NCBI GenBank assembly: GCA_035353175.1
Contig: DAOPZC010000033.1
Span: forward strand, 1 to 51,189
Length of the DNA: 51,189 nt
Origin: DAOPZC01 sp035353175
GTDB lineage: Bacteria; Verrucomicrobiota; Kiritimatiellia; RFP12; UBA1067
Direction of reading: 5' to 3'
Part shown: positions 15,631 to 23,861 of the stretch, piece after piece
Layout of the letters: the number at the start of each line of letters is the position of its first letter
Numbering within the stretch: the first letter of the stretch is position 1
Notes under the pieces: model-generated
Told to the model about the DNA's origin: nothing
The model's database searches: none
What the model saw: the letters and a program-made list of their open reading frames with translations, nothing else
Position numbers and translations under genes: made by a program

Positions 15631-18171
15631 ATGATATTAAAAAAGAGCGTTCTCCTCTTTTTGGTGGCCGGTTTCGGCGTGTCGGCGGCTCTGGGGCAGC
15701 GGGACGTCATTTCTTTTAACGACGGGTGGCGGTTCGCAAAGTTCGGCGAGCAGCCGGACGGGACGGTGACCGAAGAGCCTGCCGCCCAAAGCGAGACGTT
15801 CGACGACGCGTCTTGGCGGAGCATCCGGCTGCCGCACGATTGGGGCGTGGAATCGCCTTTCCGTATGGATGTGGACGGCTCGCAGGGGCGGTTGCCCTAC
15901 TTCGGCGTCGGGTGGTACCGCAAACGCTTTGCGCTGCCCGAAGAGGATGAGGGCCGCTGCGTTTTTCTCGACATCGACGGTGCGATGTCGGATTCGACCG
16001 TCTGGCTGAACGGCGTGCCGCTGGGCGGGCGGCCTTACGGGTACGCCTCTTTCCGCGTGGAGCTGACGCCGCATCTGCGCCGCGCCGGGTTGCCGAATAC
16101 GCTGGCGGTACGGCTGGACAACAAACGTCTGAGCGCGCGTTGGTACCCGGGCGGAGGTCTCTATCGCAACGTGTGGCTGGTGAAGACCGCCCCGGTGCGT
16201 GTGGCGCACTGGGGCGTCTGCGTGCGGACTGAAACCGACGGGCCTGGGGCGCGCGTCGCGGCGGACGTGACGCTCGAAAGCAGCGCCACGGGGCAGGTGC
16301 CCGTCGAAGTTTCGGCAGCCCTTTACGATCTGGACCTCGGCGGATCGGCCGCGGGAAGCAGAAGCGTCGCCACGGTGCCGTCTGTGCCGTTGACCGTTTC
16401 GGGCTCCGGACGGGTGACGCTCGCGGCTGAGCTGAAGCGCGCGCGCTTGTGGGATACCGACGCGCCCTACCTCTACCGCCTCGACGTGACGGTTCGCTCG
16501 GGCGGACGGACGCTCGACGTCTATCCGCAGACGTTCGGCATCCGCACGCTGAAGTTCGATCCCCTGAACGGGTTTTTCCTGAACGGCAAGCGCCGGAAGA
16601 TCAAAGGCGTGTGCATGCACCACGACCTAGGCGCGCTGGGGGCGGCTGTGCACCGTCGCGCGCTCGAGAGGCAGCTGGAAATTCTGCGTGCAATGGGGTG
16701 CGACGCGCTCCGCACCTCGCATAATCCGCCTGCGCCGGAGCTGCTGGACCTGGCCGACCGCATGGGATTTCTCGTGATGGACGAGGCGTTCGACATGTGG
16801 GAAAAAGCCAAGACGCGCGACGACTATTCGCGCTTCTTCAAAGCCTGGCATGAGCGCGACCTGTCCGATCTGATCCGCCGCGACCGCAATCACCCGTCCG
16901 TGGTCATGTGGTCGATCGGCAACGAGGTCAACGAGCAGACCGATCCTCTGAACGGCGTGCGCATCGGAAAACGGCTGACGGAAATCGCGCACCGCGAGGA
17001 TCCGACCCGCCCGACGGTGCTGGGCAACTGGCGCGCGGAGACGATGACGAACGGCATGCAGGAGGTGGCCGACATTTTCGGCGCGAACTACCTGCCGCAG
17101 CTGTACGGGGAATTTGCGAAAAACAATCCGGCCCGGGGACTCATCGGCAGCGAAACGGTCTCGATGGTCAGCTCGCGCGGCGAGTTCTTTTTTCCGGTGC
17201 CGGAGGAATTTGCGACGCCGCCGATGCCGTTTCCGGAAGGCTATTTCAATTTTCAGGTGAGCGGCTATGACGTTTTTTCACAGCGCCCGAACAACTGCGC
17301 GCCGGACGTGGAGTTCATGTGGCAGGCGCGCAATCCGCAGGTTTTCGGCGAATTCGTTTGGACGGGCTTCGATTACCTCGGCGAGCCGTCGCCTTACGAG
17401 CGGATGCCGCCGTCCATGAAGTGGCAGAGCGAGGCCGACCGGTCGCGGTGGGCTGAGTTCCTGGCCAAGTATCCGGGGCAGTCGCCCGCCCGCAGTTCCT
17501 ACTACGGGATCGTTGACTTGTGCGGTTTTCCGAAGGACCGCTTCTACGCCTATCAGGCGCAGTGGCGTCCCGATCTGAAAATGGCGCATATCCTGCCGCA
17601 CTGGACGTGGCCGGACCGCGAAGGACAAAAGCTCCCCGTCCACGTTTACACGAGCGGCGACGAAGCCGAATTGTTCGTGAACGGCCGTTCGCTGGGTCGG
17701 AAGAAAAAAGGGCCGGACGAGTGTCGCCTGCAATGGAACGGGGTGGTGTACTCGCCAGGCGAGGTGCGCGTGACGGCTTACCGCAAGGGTCAGAAGTGGG
17801 CCGAGAATGTGCAGCGGACGGCGGGCGCTCCGTCGCGGCTGGAGGTCAAGGCGGACCGCGATCCGATCGCGGGCGACGGCGCGGATCTCAGCTACGTGAC
17901 GATCCGGGTGCTCGACGCGCACGGCGTGCTGGTGCCGCGGGCCATGCCGCTGCTTCGCTTCGCGGTGTCGGGCCCCGTCGAGATCGCGGGCGTCTGCAAC
18001 GGCGACGCGACGGACCTGACCGGTTTCCAGATGCCGTTTCAGCACGCCTACAACGGTCTCTGCCAAGTGGTCTTGCGGGGGCGTCCGGGCGAGTCCGGCA
18101 CGGGCGTCCTGACCGTGCGCAGCGACAGCGTGCGGCTGCCGGAGGCGACGCTCCGCATCCGCGTGCGCTAA
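15631..18171 (+). CDS. Exported GH2-family beta-galactosidase
   Basis: The ATG at 15631 begins a signal peptide (MILKKSVLLFLVAGFGVSAALG); the long in-frame extension upstream runs antisense to the EamA gene and is rejected. The 846-residue protein follows the GH2 order: jelly-roll sugar-binding domain (FNDGWRFAKF, LPHDWGVESPF, WYPGGGLYRNVWL), immunoglobulin-like domain, TIM barrel, then C-terminal domains. The acid/base is Glu432 in SIGNEVNE. The likely nucleophile is Glu508 in IGSETVS. NGKRRKIKGVCMHHDLGALG is the family's barrel-entry motif. It would release terminal beta-galactosyl (or related) residues in the periplasm or at the surface. No Shine-Dalgarno sequence is seen; a TATGCT box ends just 6 nt before the ATG, which suggests a leaderless mRNA. 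Confidence 0.93.
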   Translation: MILKKSVLLFLVAGFGVSAALGQRDVISFNDGWRFAKFGEQPDGTVTEEPAAQSETFDDASWRSIRLPHDWGVESPFRMDVDGSQGRLPYFGVGWYRKRFALPEEDEGRCVFLDIDGAMSDSTVWLNGVPLGGRPYGYASFRVELTPHLRRAGLPNTLAVRLDNKRLSARWYPGGGLYRNVWLVKTAPVRVAHWGVCVRTETDGPGARVAADVTLESSATGQVPVEVSAALYDLDLGGSAAGSRSVATVPSVPLTVSGSGRVTLAAELKRARLWDTDAPYLYRLDVTVRSGGRTLDVYPQTFGIRTLKFDPLNGFFLNGKRRKIKGVCMHHDLGALGAAVHRRALERQLEILRAMGCDALRTSHNPPAPELLDLADRMGFLVMDEAFDMWEKAKTRDDYSRFFKAWHERDLSDLIRRDRNHPSVVMWSIGNEVNEQTDPLNGVRIGKRLTEIAHREDPTRPTVLGNWRAETMTNGMQEVADIFGANYLPQLYGEFAKNNPARGLIGSETVSMVSSRGEFFFPVPEEFATPPMPFPEGYFNFQVSGYDVFSQRPNNCAPDVEFMWQARNPQVFGEFVWTGFDYLGEPSPYERMPPSMKWQSEADRSRWAEFLAKYPGQSPARSSYYGIVDLCGFPKDRFYAYQAQWRPDLKMAHILPHWTWPDREGQKLPVHVYTSGDEAELFVNGRSLGRKKKGPDECRLQWNGVVYSPGEVRVTAYRKGQKWAENVQRTAGAPSRLEVKADRDPIAGDGADLSYVTIRVLDAHGVLVPRAMPLLRFAVSGPVEIAGVCNGDATDLTGFQMPFQHAYNGLCQVVLRGRPGESGTGVLTVRSDSVRLPEATLRIRVR

Positions 18172-18234
18172 GCTCCGAAAATCGGTGGCCGGGCTGCTGC
18201 CAAGCGGCGGAGATGGCGGCGGGATGTCATGCTG

Positions 18235-19344
18235 CTAGACGAGGAGCGCGTCGAGCAGGGCGGAAACGTCGTCTGCCGTGACGGGGCGCGGGTTGGCGGC
18301 GGTCGACCCGGACGCCAGGGTTTCGCGGATGAACGCGTCGCGGTCGGCCACGGTCTGGCCGGACAGGGGGTTCTCCAGCCGCATGGCCGACAGCCACGCC
18401 CCGACTTGTTCCTCGATGTCTAGACCGTGCCGGACCTTGATGTCCGCCAGATCGTTCCGGATGGCGTCGCGGTTGAAGGCGAGGCATGCGGGCAGGCAGC
18501 AGGCGCAGACCAGGCCGTGGGCCGCGTGAAAGCGCACGCCGAGCGGATGGGCGAGGCCGTGGATCACGCCGAGCCGCGCGTGCGAGAGGGCGATGCCGGC
18601 CAGATAGCTGGCCTCCAACATGTCGGCAGCCGCGTCGCTGTCCCCCTGGTAGAGGGGCAGCAGCGTGCGGGCGATGCGCACCAGCGCTACTTCGGAAAGC
18701 GATCGCGTGAAGGGGGTGGCGTGCCGGCTTGTGTAGGACTCGTAGGCTTGGATGAAGGCGTCTAGCCCGGCGGCGGCGATGTGCGCAGGCGGGCAGCTTC
18801 TGAGCAGGGTCGGGTCGAGAATCACCAGCTTGGGCATGTAAGAGGGGTGGCGGATGGACTGCTTGAGCGTGTGCTCGGGATCGGTCAGCACCGAGACGAC
18901 GGTGGCTTCCGAACCTGTGCCCGCGGTGCTTGGCGCGGCGATCAGCGGCAGGCCGGCGGGAGGTGTCTCCTTGGGATTCACCTGGTAGAACGCCGTTTTC
19001 TCGGGAGCGTCCACCAGCCCGGCCGCGGCCTTGGCGAGATCGATCACGCTGCCGCCGCCGACCGCGGCCACCCAGTCGGGCCGGTTCGCACGCAGCTCGG
19101 CGCGCAGGGCGTCCACCGCGCCGACGGTCGGCTCGTCACCCGCGTGGCACCAGCCGCGGACCGATACGCCGAAAGGCGGGTCCGCAAAGATGGCGTCGAG
19201 CAAGCCGGAGCGCCGCAGCGACTGGCCGTGCACGAGTATGCCGTTCCGTCCGTAAGCGGCTGCGGCTTGAGTGAGCCCCAGCACGGCGCCGGCTTTGGCG
19301 ATCGTCTGTTGCGGAAGGAGAAGCGGAGAGGGTAGAAGGCTCAT
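18235..19344 (-). CDS. Iron-containing (type III) alcohol dehydrogenase family protein
   Basis: The 369-residue protein has the NAD(P)-binding GGGSVIDLAKAAA, the PSTAGTGSEAT motif, and C-terminal metal ligands in VIHGLAHPLG and AAHG. Asp195 in GLDAFIQAYESY matches the first metal ligand. The second, usually His four residues on (DALTHAIE), is Gln199 here. Some subfamilies of this fold, including phosphonoacetaldehyde-reductase-like members, carry Gln at this place, so the enzyme may still bind a metal. The usual reaction is reversible oxidation of an alcohol to an aldehyde or ketone. It lies 43 bp after the cupin gene on the same strand and is probably co-transcribed with it. Substrate unknown. 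Confidence 0.9.
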   Translation of the reverse strand: MSLLPSPLLLPQQTIAKAGAVLGLTQAAAAYGRNGILVHGQSLRRSGLLDAIFADPPFGVSVRGWCHAGDEPTVGAVDALRAELRANRPDWVAAVGGGSVIDLAKAAAGLVDAPEKTAFYQVNPKETPPAGLPLIAAPSTAGTGSEATVVSVLTDPEHTLKQSIRHPSYMPKLVILDPTLLRSCPPAHIAAAGLDAFIQAYESYTSRHATPFTRSLSEVALVRIARTLLPLYQGDSDAAADMLEASYLAGIALSHARLGVIHGLAHPLGVRFHAAHGLVCACCLPACLAFNRDAIRNDLADIKVRHGLDIEEQVGAWLSAMRLENPLSGQTVADRDAFIRETLASGSTAANPRPVTADDVSALLDALLV

Positions 19345-19387
19345 AGGGAATTCCGGTGTGGGCCGTCCGATGGGAACGTGCCGCGCG

Positions 19388-19735
19388 TCAGTAGAGCACG
19401 ATGATGGCTGCGATCACCAGCGGCACGGTGCCGTTGTTCTCGACGCCGTGCGTGCCGCCTTTGCCCGTGAGGATGGCGTCGCCGGGACCGATCGGCACCC
19501 ACTGGCCGTTTTCCTCGATCCGCCCGCTGCCGGAGAGGACCAGATAAATCTCGTCTTCGTTTTCGTGGGTGTGGCTGCCGATTGAACAGCCGGGCGCGAG
19601 GGTCATGCGGGTGCAGAGCCTGATCTTCGCTCCGAACGCCTCGGGTTTGAACCAGTGCTGCAGTTTGACCGTTCCCGTGCCGCCGCGCATGTTTTCGCGC
19701 AGCTCCGTCGCCATGTCGTCGTTCCGTGTGATCAT
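19388..19735 (-). CDS. Small cupin-domain protein
   Basis: ATG 19735 is chosen because AAGGA lies just upstream; the in-frame ATG at 19762 lacks a site. The 115-residue product is a single cupin barrel. Motif 1 is GSHTHENEDEIYLVLSGSG (the H-x-H-(x)4-E-type metal cluster) and motif 2 is GDAILTGKGGTHGVEN. Small cupins of this kind act as metal-dependent isomerases, dioxygenases or sugar/acid-binding regulators. The pairing with an iron-type alcohol dehydrogenase suggests a shared small-molecule pathway, but nothing in the sequence names the substrate. Confidence 0.88.
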   Translation of the reverse strand: MITRNDDMATELRENMRGGTGTVKLQHWFKPEAFGAKIRLCTRMTLAPGCSIGSHTHENEDEIYLVLSGSGRIEENGQWVPIGPGDAILTGKGGTHGVENNGTVPLVIAAIIVLY

Positions 19736-19851
19736 GAGTTTCCTTCCGGCTCGGCACCCCACGCGTCATTCCCCGCAGAGCTCCGAATTGAAACGCTTCA
19801 TTTTAGCACGCCCCGATCAGAAAACGAGACGGATTTTTGCATCCTGTGAGA

Positions 19852-19880
19852 TTGTCATTGCACCGGCAATCGCCTATCAT
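19852..19880 (+). promoter_or_regulatory. Promoter of the lpxK-murJ-murG operon
   Basis: TTGTCA (19852-19857), 17 bp, TATCAT (19875-19880). Transcription would begin near 19887, about 23 nt before the lpxK ATG. Confidence 0.6.
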
Positions 19881-19909
19881 AGTCACTTTCTTGTCTGTCA
19901 CCGGACGTT

Positions 19910-21124
19910 ATGCGTAAAGCGAAAATCAAACGAATCGAGCGGATCGAACATTATCTGGTCCGCATCATCCAGCAGCCCGGCGCCGATCAGGGACATCCGT
20001 GGCCGATCCGCGCGCTGCTGTGTCTGCTGAAAGGCGTTTCCCTGGTTTTCACCGGTGTCGTGCTGCTTCGCCTTTTCCTGTACAACGTCGGGATTTTCAG
20101 GCGGTACCCGCTGGGCTGCCAGGTGATCAGCGTGGGGAACATTACTGCGGGCGGCACGGGAAAGACGCCGGTGGTGGAGATCTTTGCGCGAGAGTTGCAG
20201 AAGTCGGGCCGCAAGGTGGCTGTCCTCAGCCGCGGCTACCGCAAAAAAGAGCTGCCGTGGTACCAGCGGGTATTCCGCGAGACGATCGAGCCGCCGCGCG
20301 TGGTGAGCGACGGCAAGCGGATGCTGCTCGACAGCGAGATGGGGGGCGACGAGCCTTACATGCTGGCGAGCAACCTGCCGGGCGTGGCGGTCCTCGTCGA
20401 TAAGAACCGCGTGAAGAGCGGGCGCTACGCGGTGAAACGTTTCGGGTGCGACACGCTGATCCTCGATGACGGTTTCCAGTACCAGAAACTGCGCCACCGG
20501 CTGGAAATCGTGCTGGTCGACAAGACCAATCCGTTCGGCAACGCCAACATGCTGCCGCGCGGCGTGCTGCGCGAACCGATCCGCAACCTGAAGCGGGCTG
20601 ATTTTATTTTCATCACCAAATCGGACGGGAACTCCGACGCCTTGCGGGCGCGTATCCGCGAGCTGAATCCGACGGCGGAAATCATCGAGTGCCGCCACAA
20701 GCCGCGTTACCTGCAGAACGTCTACACGGCGGAGCACGTGCCGCTGGAGTGGCTCAAAGGACGCACGGTCACCACGCTGTCGGGCATCGCGGTGCCGCAG
20801 AGCTTCGAGAATTCGCTGCGGCTGATGGGCGCGAAGGTGATCTATTGCGAGCGCTACGCGGACCATCACCGGTATCACGCGCAGGAGATCATCGACGCCT
20901 TGAACAAGTCGGCCGACCTTCACGCCGACGCGCTGCTGACCACCGAGAAAGACGCGGTCCGTTTTCCGCTGTTGGAAAAGACGCCCGTGCCGGTCTTCTA
21001 TCTGCGGGTGGACATCGATTTGATCAACGGCGCCGAAAACTTCCATGAGGCGGTGGAGCACATTTGCTTCCGCAAGAACCGGAACGGCCAGCTGCCGAAA
21101 ATTCCCGCCGCCACGAAAGCGTGA
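19910..21124 (+). CDS. lpxK: Tetraacyldisaccharide 4'-kinase
   Basis: LpxK phosphorylates the 4' position of the tetraacyldisaccharide 1-phosphate to make lipid IVA at the inner membrane. The 404-residue protein has an N-terminal membrane helix (about residues 35-58). The P-loop ISVGNITAGGTGKTPVVE is characteristic of LpxK, as is LILDDGFQYQKLRHRLEIVL with the catalytic Asp-Asp. The sequence KADFIFITKSDG and the late TTEKDAVR are also typical. The length is slightly above the usual 330-350. A gene for lipid A synthesis shows that the organism makes an LPS outer membrane. It heads an operon with murJ (6 bp gap) and murG. Confidence 0.95.
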   Translation: MRKAKIKRIERIEHYLVRIIQQPGADQGHPWPIRALLCLLKGVSLVFTGVVLLRLFLYNVGIFRRYPLGCQVISVGNITAGGTGKTPVVEIFARELQKSGRKVAVLSRGYRKKELPWYQRVFRETIEPPRVVSDGKRMLLDSEMGGDEPYMLASNLPGVAVLVDKNRVKSGRYAVKRFGCDTLILDDGFQYQKLRHRLEIVLVDKTNPFGNANMLPRGVLREPIRNLKRADFIFITKSDGNSDALRARIRELNPTAEIIECRHKPRYLQNVYTAEHVPLEWLKGRTVTTLSGIAVPQSFENSLRLMGAKVIYCERYADHHRYHAQEIIDALNKSADLHADALLTTEKDAVRFPLLEKTPVPVFYLRVDIDLINGAENFHEAVEHICFRKNRNGQLPKIPAATKA

Positions 21125-21130
21125 TTTGCC

Positions 21131-22765
21131 GTGAGCCGATCCCCGACACAGACAGAAGACTCTTCCCCGCCGCGTGTGTTGCGTTCGGTCTCCGTGGTCA
21201 GCATCATGACCGCGATCAGCCGGGTCTTGGGGCTGGTGCGCGAAGTCGTGATGGCCTATTTCTTCGGCACGTCGGCCCTCAAGTCCGCCTTCGACATCGC
21301 GTTCATCGTGCCCAACCTCTTCCGCCGCCTGTTTGGCGAGGGTGCGCTGTCGAGCGCGTTCGTGCCGGTGTTCAGCGAGACGCTGGAGAAAGAGGGGCCC
21401 GAGTGCGCGCACCGCTTCGCCGTGCGCGTCATCAGCCTGCTGGCCGCCGTGCTGGGCGTGGTGACTGTGGCGGGCATTCTGGCCACGTATCCGCTCGCCT
21501 GCGTGCTGCCGCCGGACAGCCGCTGGCTGATCCCGCTCCCCATGTTGCGTATCATGCTGCCGTACGCGCTGCTCATCTGCGTCGCGGCGTTGGTCTCCGG
21601 CATGCTGAACACGCTGGGCCGCTTCGCCGTGTCGTCGCTGACGCCGTTTCTGCTGAACCTCATCTGGATCGCCACGCTGTTTGCGGTCTGTCCGTTTCTG
21701 CGCGACGCGCCCGCCACCCAGATTCTCGTGCTGAGCTGGGCCATCCTGCTTGCGGGCGTGGCGCAGATCCTGTTTCAACTGCCCGAACTGGCCAAGCACG
21801 GCTTCCGTTTCCGGCTCTGCTTCGCGGGGCTGCTGCAGGACGCGAAGCTGCGCCGCGTGCTGACGCTGATGGGGCCGGCCGCGTTGGGGATGGGGCTGAT
21901 CCAGATTAACGTGTGCGTCGACAAGTTCCTCGCGTTCTGGGCGGATCCCGCAGCACCGGCCGCGCTGGAGTACGCCGAGCGCATCGTGTATCTGCCGCTC
22001 GGCATGTTCGGCACGGCGTTCATGACGGTGCTGCTGCCCACGTTTTCCCGCCAGGCTTCGCGCGGCGATTTCGCGGTGATGCGCGATACGCTGGAGCGGG
22101 CGATCCGCAACCTCGCGGTGATCATGGCCCCGTGCTCGGCCGCGCTGGCGTTCCTGGCTTTGCCGGTCATTGAGCTGATCTACGGCATCAAGGGCGGCCG
22201 TTTCGACCACGAGTCGGCGCTGCTGAGCGCGCGCGCGCTGGCCGCGTATGCGCCCGGCCTTCTCGTCTTCAGCTTGCAGAAGGCGCTGATCCCCGCTTTT
22301 TACGGCATGCAGGATCTGCGCACGCCCGTGCGGGTGAGCCTGTTCGGCCTGGTGCTGAACGTCACGCTGAACATCGCCAGCGTCGTTTTGCTGCCGCACG
22401 GCTGGAAGCATGTCGGCATTGCCGGAGCGACGGTTCTGGCCAGCGCGGTGAACGGCCTCATGCTGGCCGTCCTTCTCCGCCGTCGGATCGGTGCGCCGCG
22501 GGTGTCGGCGGTCCTGCGTCCCGTGGCCAAGGCGGTCTTCGCGGCGTTGGCCATGGCGGGTGCCGCCGTCCCCGCCTATGCGGGGGCCTACCGGTTTCTG
22601 ATCGGCGGCGGATACCACATCAAGCTGGCCCAGGTTTTGTCGATGGGGGTGACCGTGGTTCTTGCCGCTGCGGTTTACGGCGCGCTGATGGCGCTCATCA
22701 GCCGGTCTGAGCTTCTCGAGATGGCGGGGGACTTCCGCCACCGGCGGAAACGGGAGGGTGCGTGA
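21131..22765 (+). CDS. murJ: Lipid II flippase MurJ
   Basis: The GTG start at 21131 lies 6 bp after lpxK. The 544-residue MOP/MviN-family protein has 14 or so hydrophobic helices. It carries the typical first-helix motif SVVSIMTAISRVLGLVREVVMAYFFG and the LFRRLFGEGALSSAFVPVF signature of MurJ. It moves lipid-linked peptidoglycan precursor across the cytoplasmic membrane. The conserved arginines of the cavity (RVLGLVRE, FRRLFGEG) are present. It is placed between lpxK and murG, so one transcript serves both LPS and cell-wall building. Confidence 0.95.
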   Translation: MSRSPTQTEDSSPPRVLRSVSVVSIMTAISRVLGLVREVVMAYFFGTSALKSAFDIAFIVPNLFRRLFGEGALSSAFVPVFSETLEKEGPECAHRFAVRVISLLAAVLGVVTVAGILATYPLACVLPPDSRWLIPLPMLRIMLPYALLICVAALVSGMLNTLGRFAVSSLTPFLLNLIWIATLFAVCPFLRDAPATQILVLSWAILLAGVAQILFQLPELAKHGFRFRLCFAGLLQDAKLRRVLTLMGPAALGMGLIQINVCVDKFLAFWADPAAPAALEYAERIVYLPLGMFGTAFMTVLLPTFSRQASRGDFAVMRDTLERAIRNLAVIMAPCSAALAFLALPVIELIYGIKGGRFDHESALLSARALAAYAPGLLVFSLQKALIPAFYGMQDLRTPVRVSLFGLVLNVTLNIASVVLLPHGWKHVGIAGATVLASAVNGLMLAVLLRRRIGAPRVSAVLRPVAKAVFAALAMAGAAVPAYAGAYRFLIGGGYHIKLAQVLSMGVTVVLAAAVYGALMALISRSELLEMAGDFRHRRKREGA

Positions 22766-22766
22766 G

Positions 22767-23831
22767 ATGGAGCGGAAAACATTTGTTGTGGCGTGCGGCG
22801 GTACCGGCGGGCATGTGTTCCCCGGCTTGGCGGTGGCGAACGAGCTGAAGCGGCGAGGCCACGCCGTGGAGGTCTGGTTTTCCGGGCGCGACATTGAGGG
22901 CGCCACGCTGAGCAGCTGGGACGGCCCCGTGTTTTCGACCGGTGCCAGGCCGCTCTCCCCGCGGAATCTGCCGTATTTGGGCCGCGCCTTCTACACGAGC
23001 CTGAAGGGGTTGCGACGTCTGAAACCCGACGCTTTGCTGGCCATGGGCAGTTACTCCAGCCTGCCGCCGGTGCTGGCCGCGCGCTTGCGCCATGTGCCGG
23101 TGGTGCTGCACGAGGCGAATGCGGTGCCCGGCAAGGCGGTGGAATTCCTTTCGCGCTACGCCGTGCTGACGGCGGTGAGCTTTGGGGAGACGGCCAAATG
23201 GTTGCCGGGCCGCAAGGTGCTTTGCACCGGACTCCCGGTGCGCGGCGACTTGGCGGGACAGCCCCGCTTCACGGAGATAACCGAGGGACTCTTCACCGTG
23301 TTTGTGACCGGCGGTAGCCAAGGGGCCCGGCGCGTGAACGAACTGGCGTCGCAGGCCATGTGTCTGCTCAAGCAGGCCGTGGGCGACGACTTTTTCGTGA
23401 TCCACCAGTGCGGGGCTGCCGACGAGGCGCGCGTCAAGGCCGCTTACGAGGCCGCCGGCATCCGGGCGCGGGTGTGCGCGTTCTTGCCGGAGATGGGGAA
23501 GGCCTATGCGTCGGCGGACCTCGTGATTTGTCGCGCGGGCGCCTCCACCTGTTTCGAGCTGTGCCTGCTGGGCAAGCCGGCGCTGCTGATCCCGCTGCCG
23601 ACCGCCGTGCGCAACCACCAGCACCTGAATGCGGTCGCGCTGGTCCGGAGCGGCGGCGCCGACGAAGGCATTCAGCAGGAACTGTCGGGGCGCTCGCTCA
23701 TGCGGTACGTGCAGAACAAGAAGGACAACCCGCACCTGCTCACGCGCATGAGCCAGGCGGTGAAGACCTTGGCCGTGCCCGATGCTGCCGCCCGCGTGGC
23801 CGACGCGCTGGAAGGCGTCGTGAAGCCGTGA
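22767..23831 (+). CDS. murG: UDP-GlcNAc:undecaprenyl-PP-MurNAc-pentapeptide GlcNAc transferase
   Basis: ATG 22767 is chosen because GGGAGG sits 9 nt upstream, inside the end of murJ; a GTG at 22758 is also open. The 354-residue GT28 enzyme has the N-terminal ACGGTGGHVFPGLAVANEL glycine loop and LHEANAVPGK. The donor-site motifs GGSQGARRVNE and ICRAGASTCFELCLLGKPAL follow, then IPLPTAVRNHQHLNA. MurG makes lipid II from lipid I on the inner face of the membrane. It is the last gene of the operon and converges on the next gene with a 30 bp gap. Confidence 0.96.
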   Translation: MERKTFVVACGGTGGHVFPGLAVANELKRRGHAVEVWFSGRDIEGATLSSWDGPVFSTGARPLSPRNLPYLGRAFYTSLKGLRRLKPDALLAMGSYSSLPPVLAARLRHVPVVLHEANAVPGKAVEFLSRYAVLTAVSFGETAKWLPGRKVLCTGLPVRGDLAGQPRFTEITEGLFTVFVTGGSQGARRVNELASQAMCLLKQAVGDDFFVIHQCGAADEARVKAAYEAAGIRARVCAFLPEMGKAYASADLVICRAGASTCFELCLLGKPALLIPLPTAVRNHQHLNAVALVRSGGADEGIQQELSGRSLMRYVQNKKDNPHLLTRMSQAVKTLAVPDAAARVADALEGVVKP

Positions 23832-23861
23832 CCGCCGCCGGCCTGGCCGCGTAACGAGACG

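Noticed and set aside
19898..22906. 1002-codon open frame antisense to lpxK, murJ and murG
   Set aside because: It is rich in Arg, His and Gln with no domain, and lies exactly over three well-supported genes. Long antisense frames are expected in GC-rich coding DNA.
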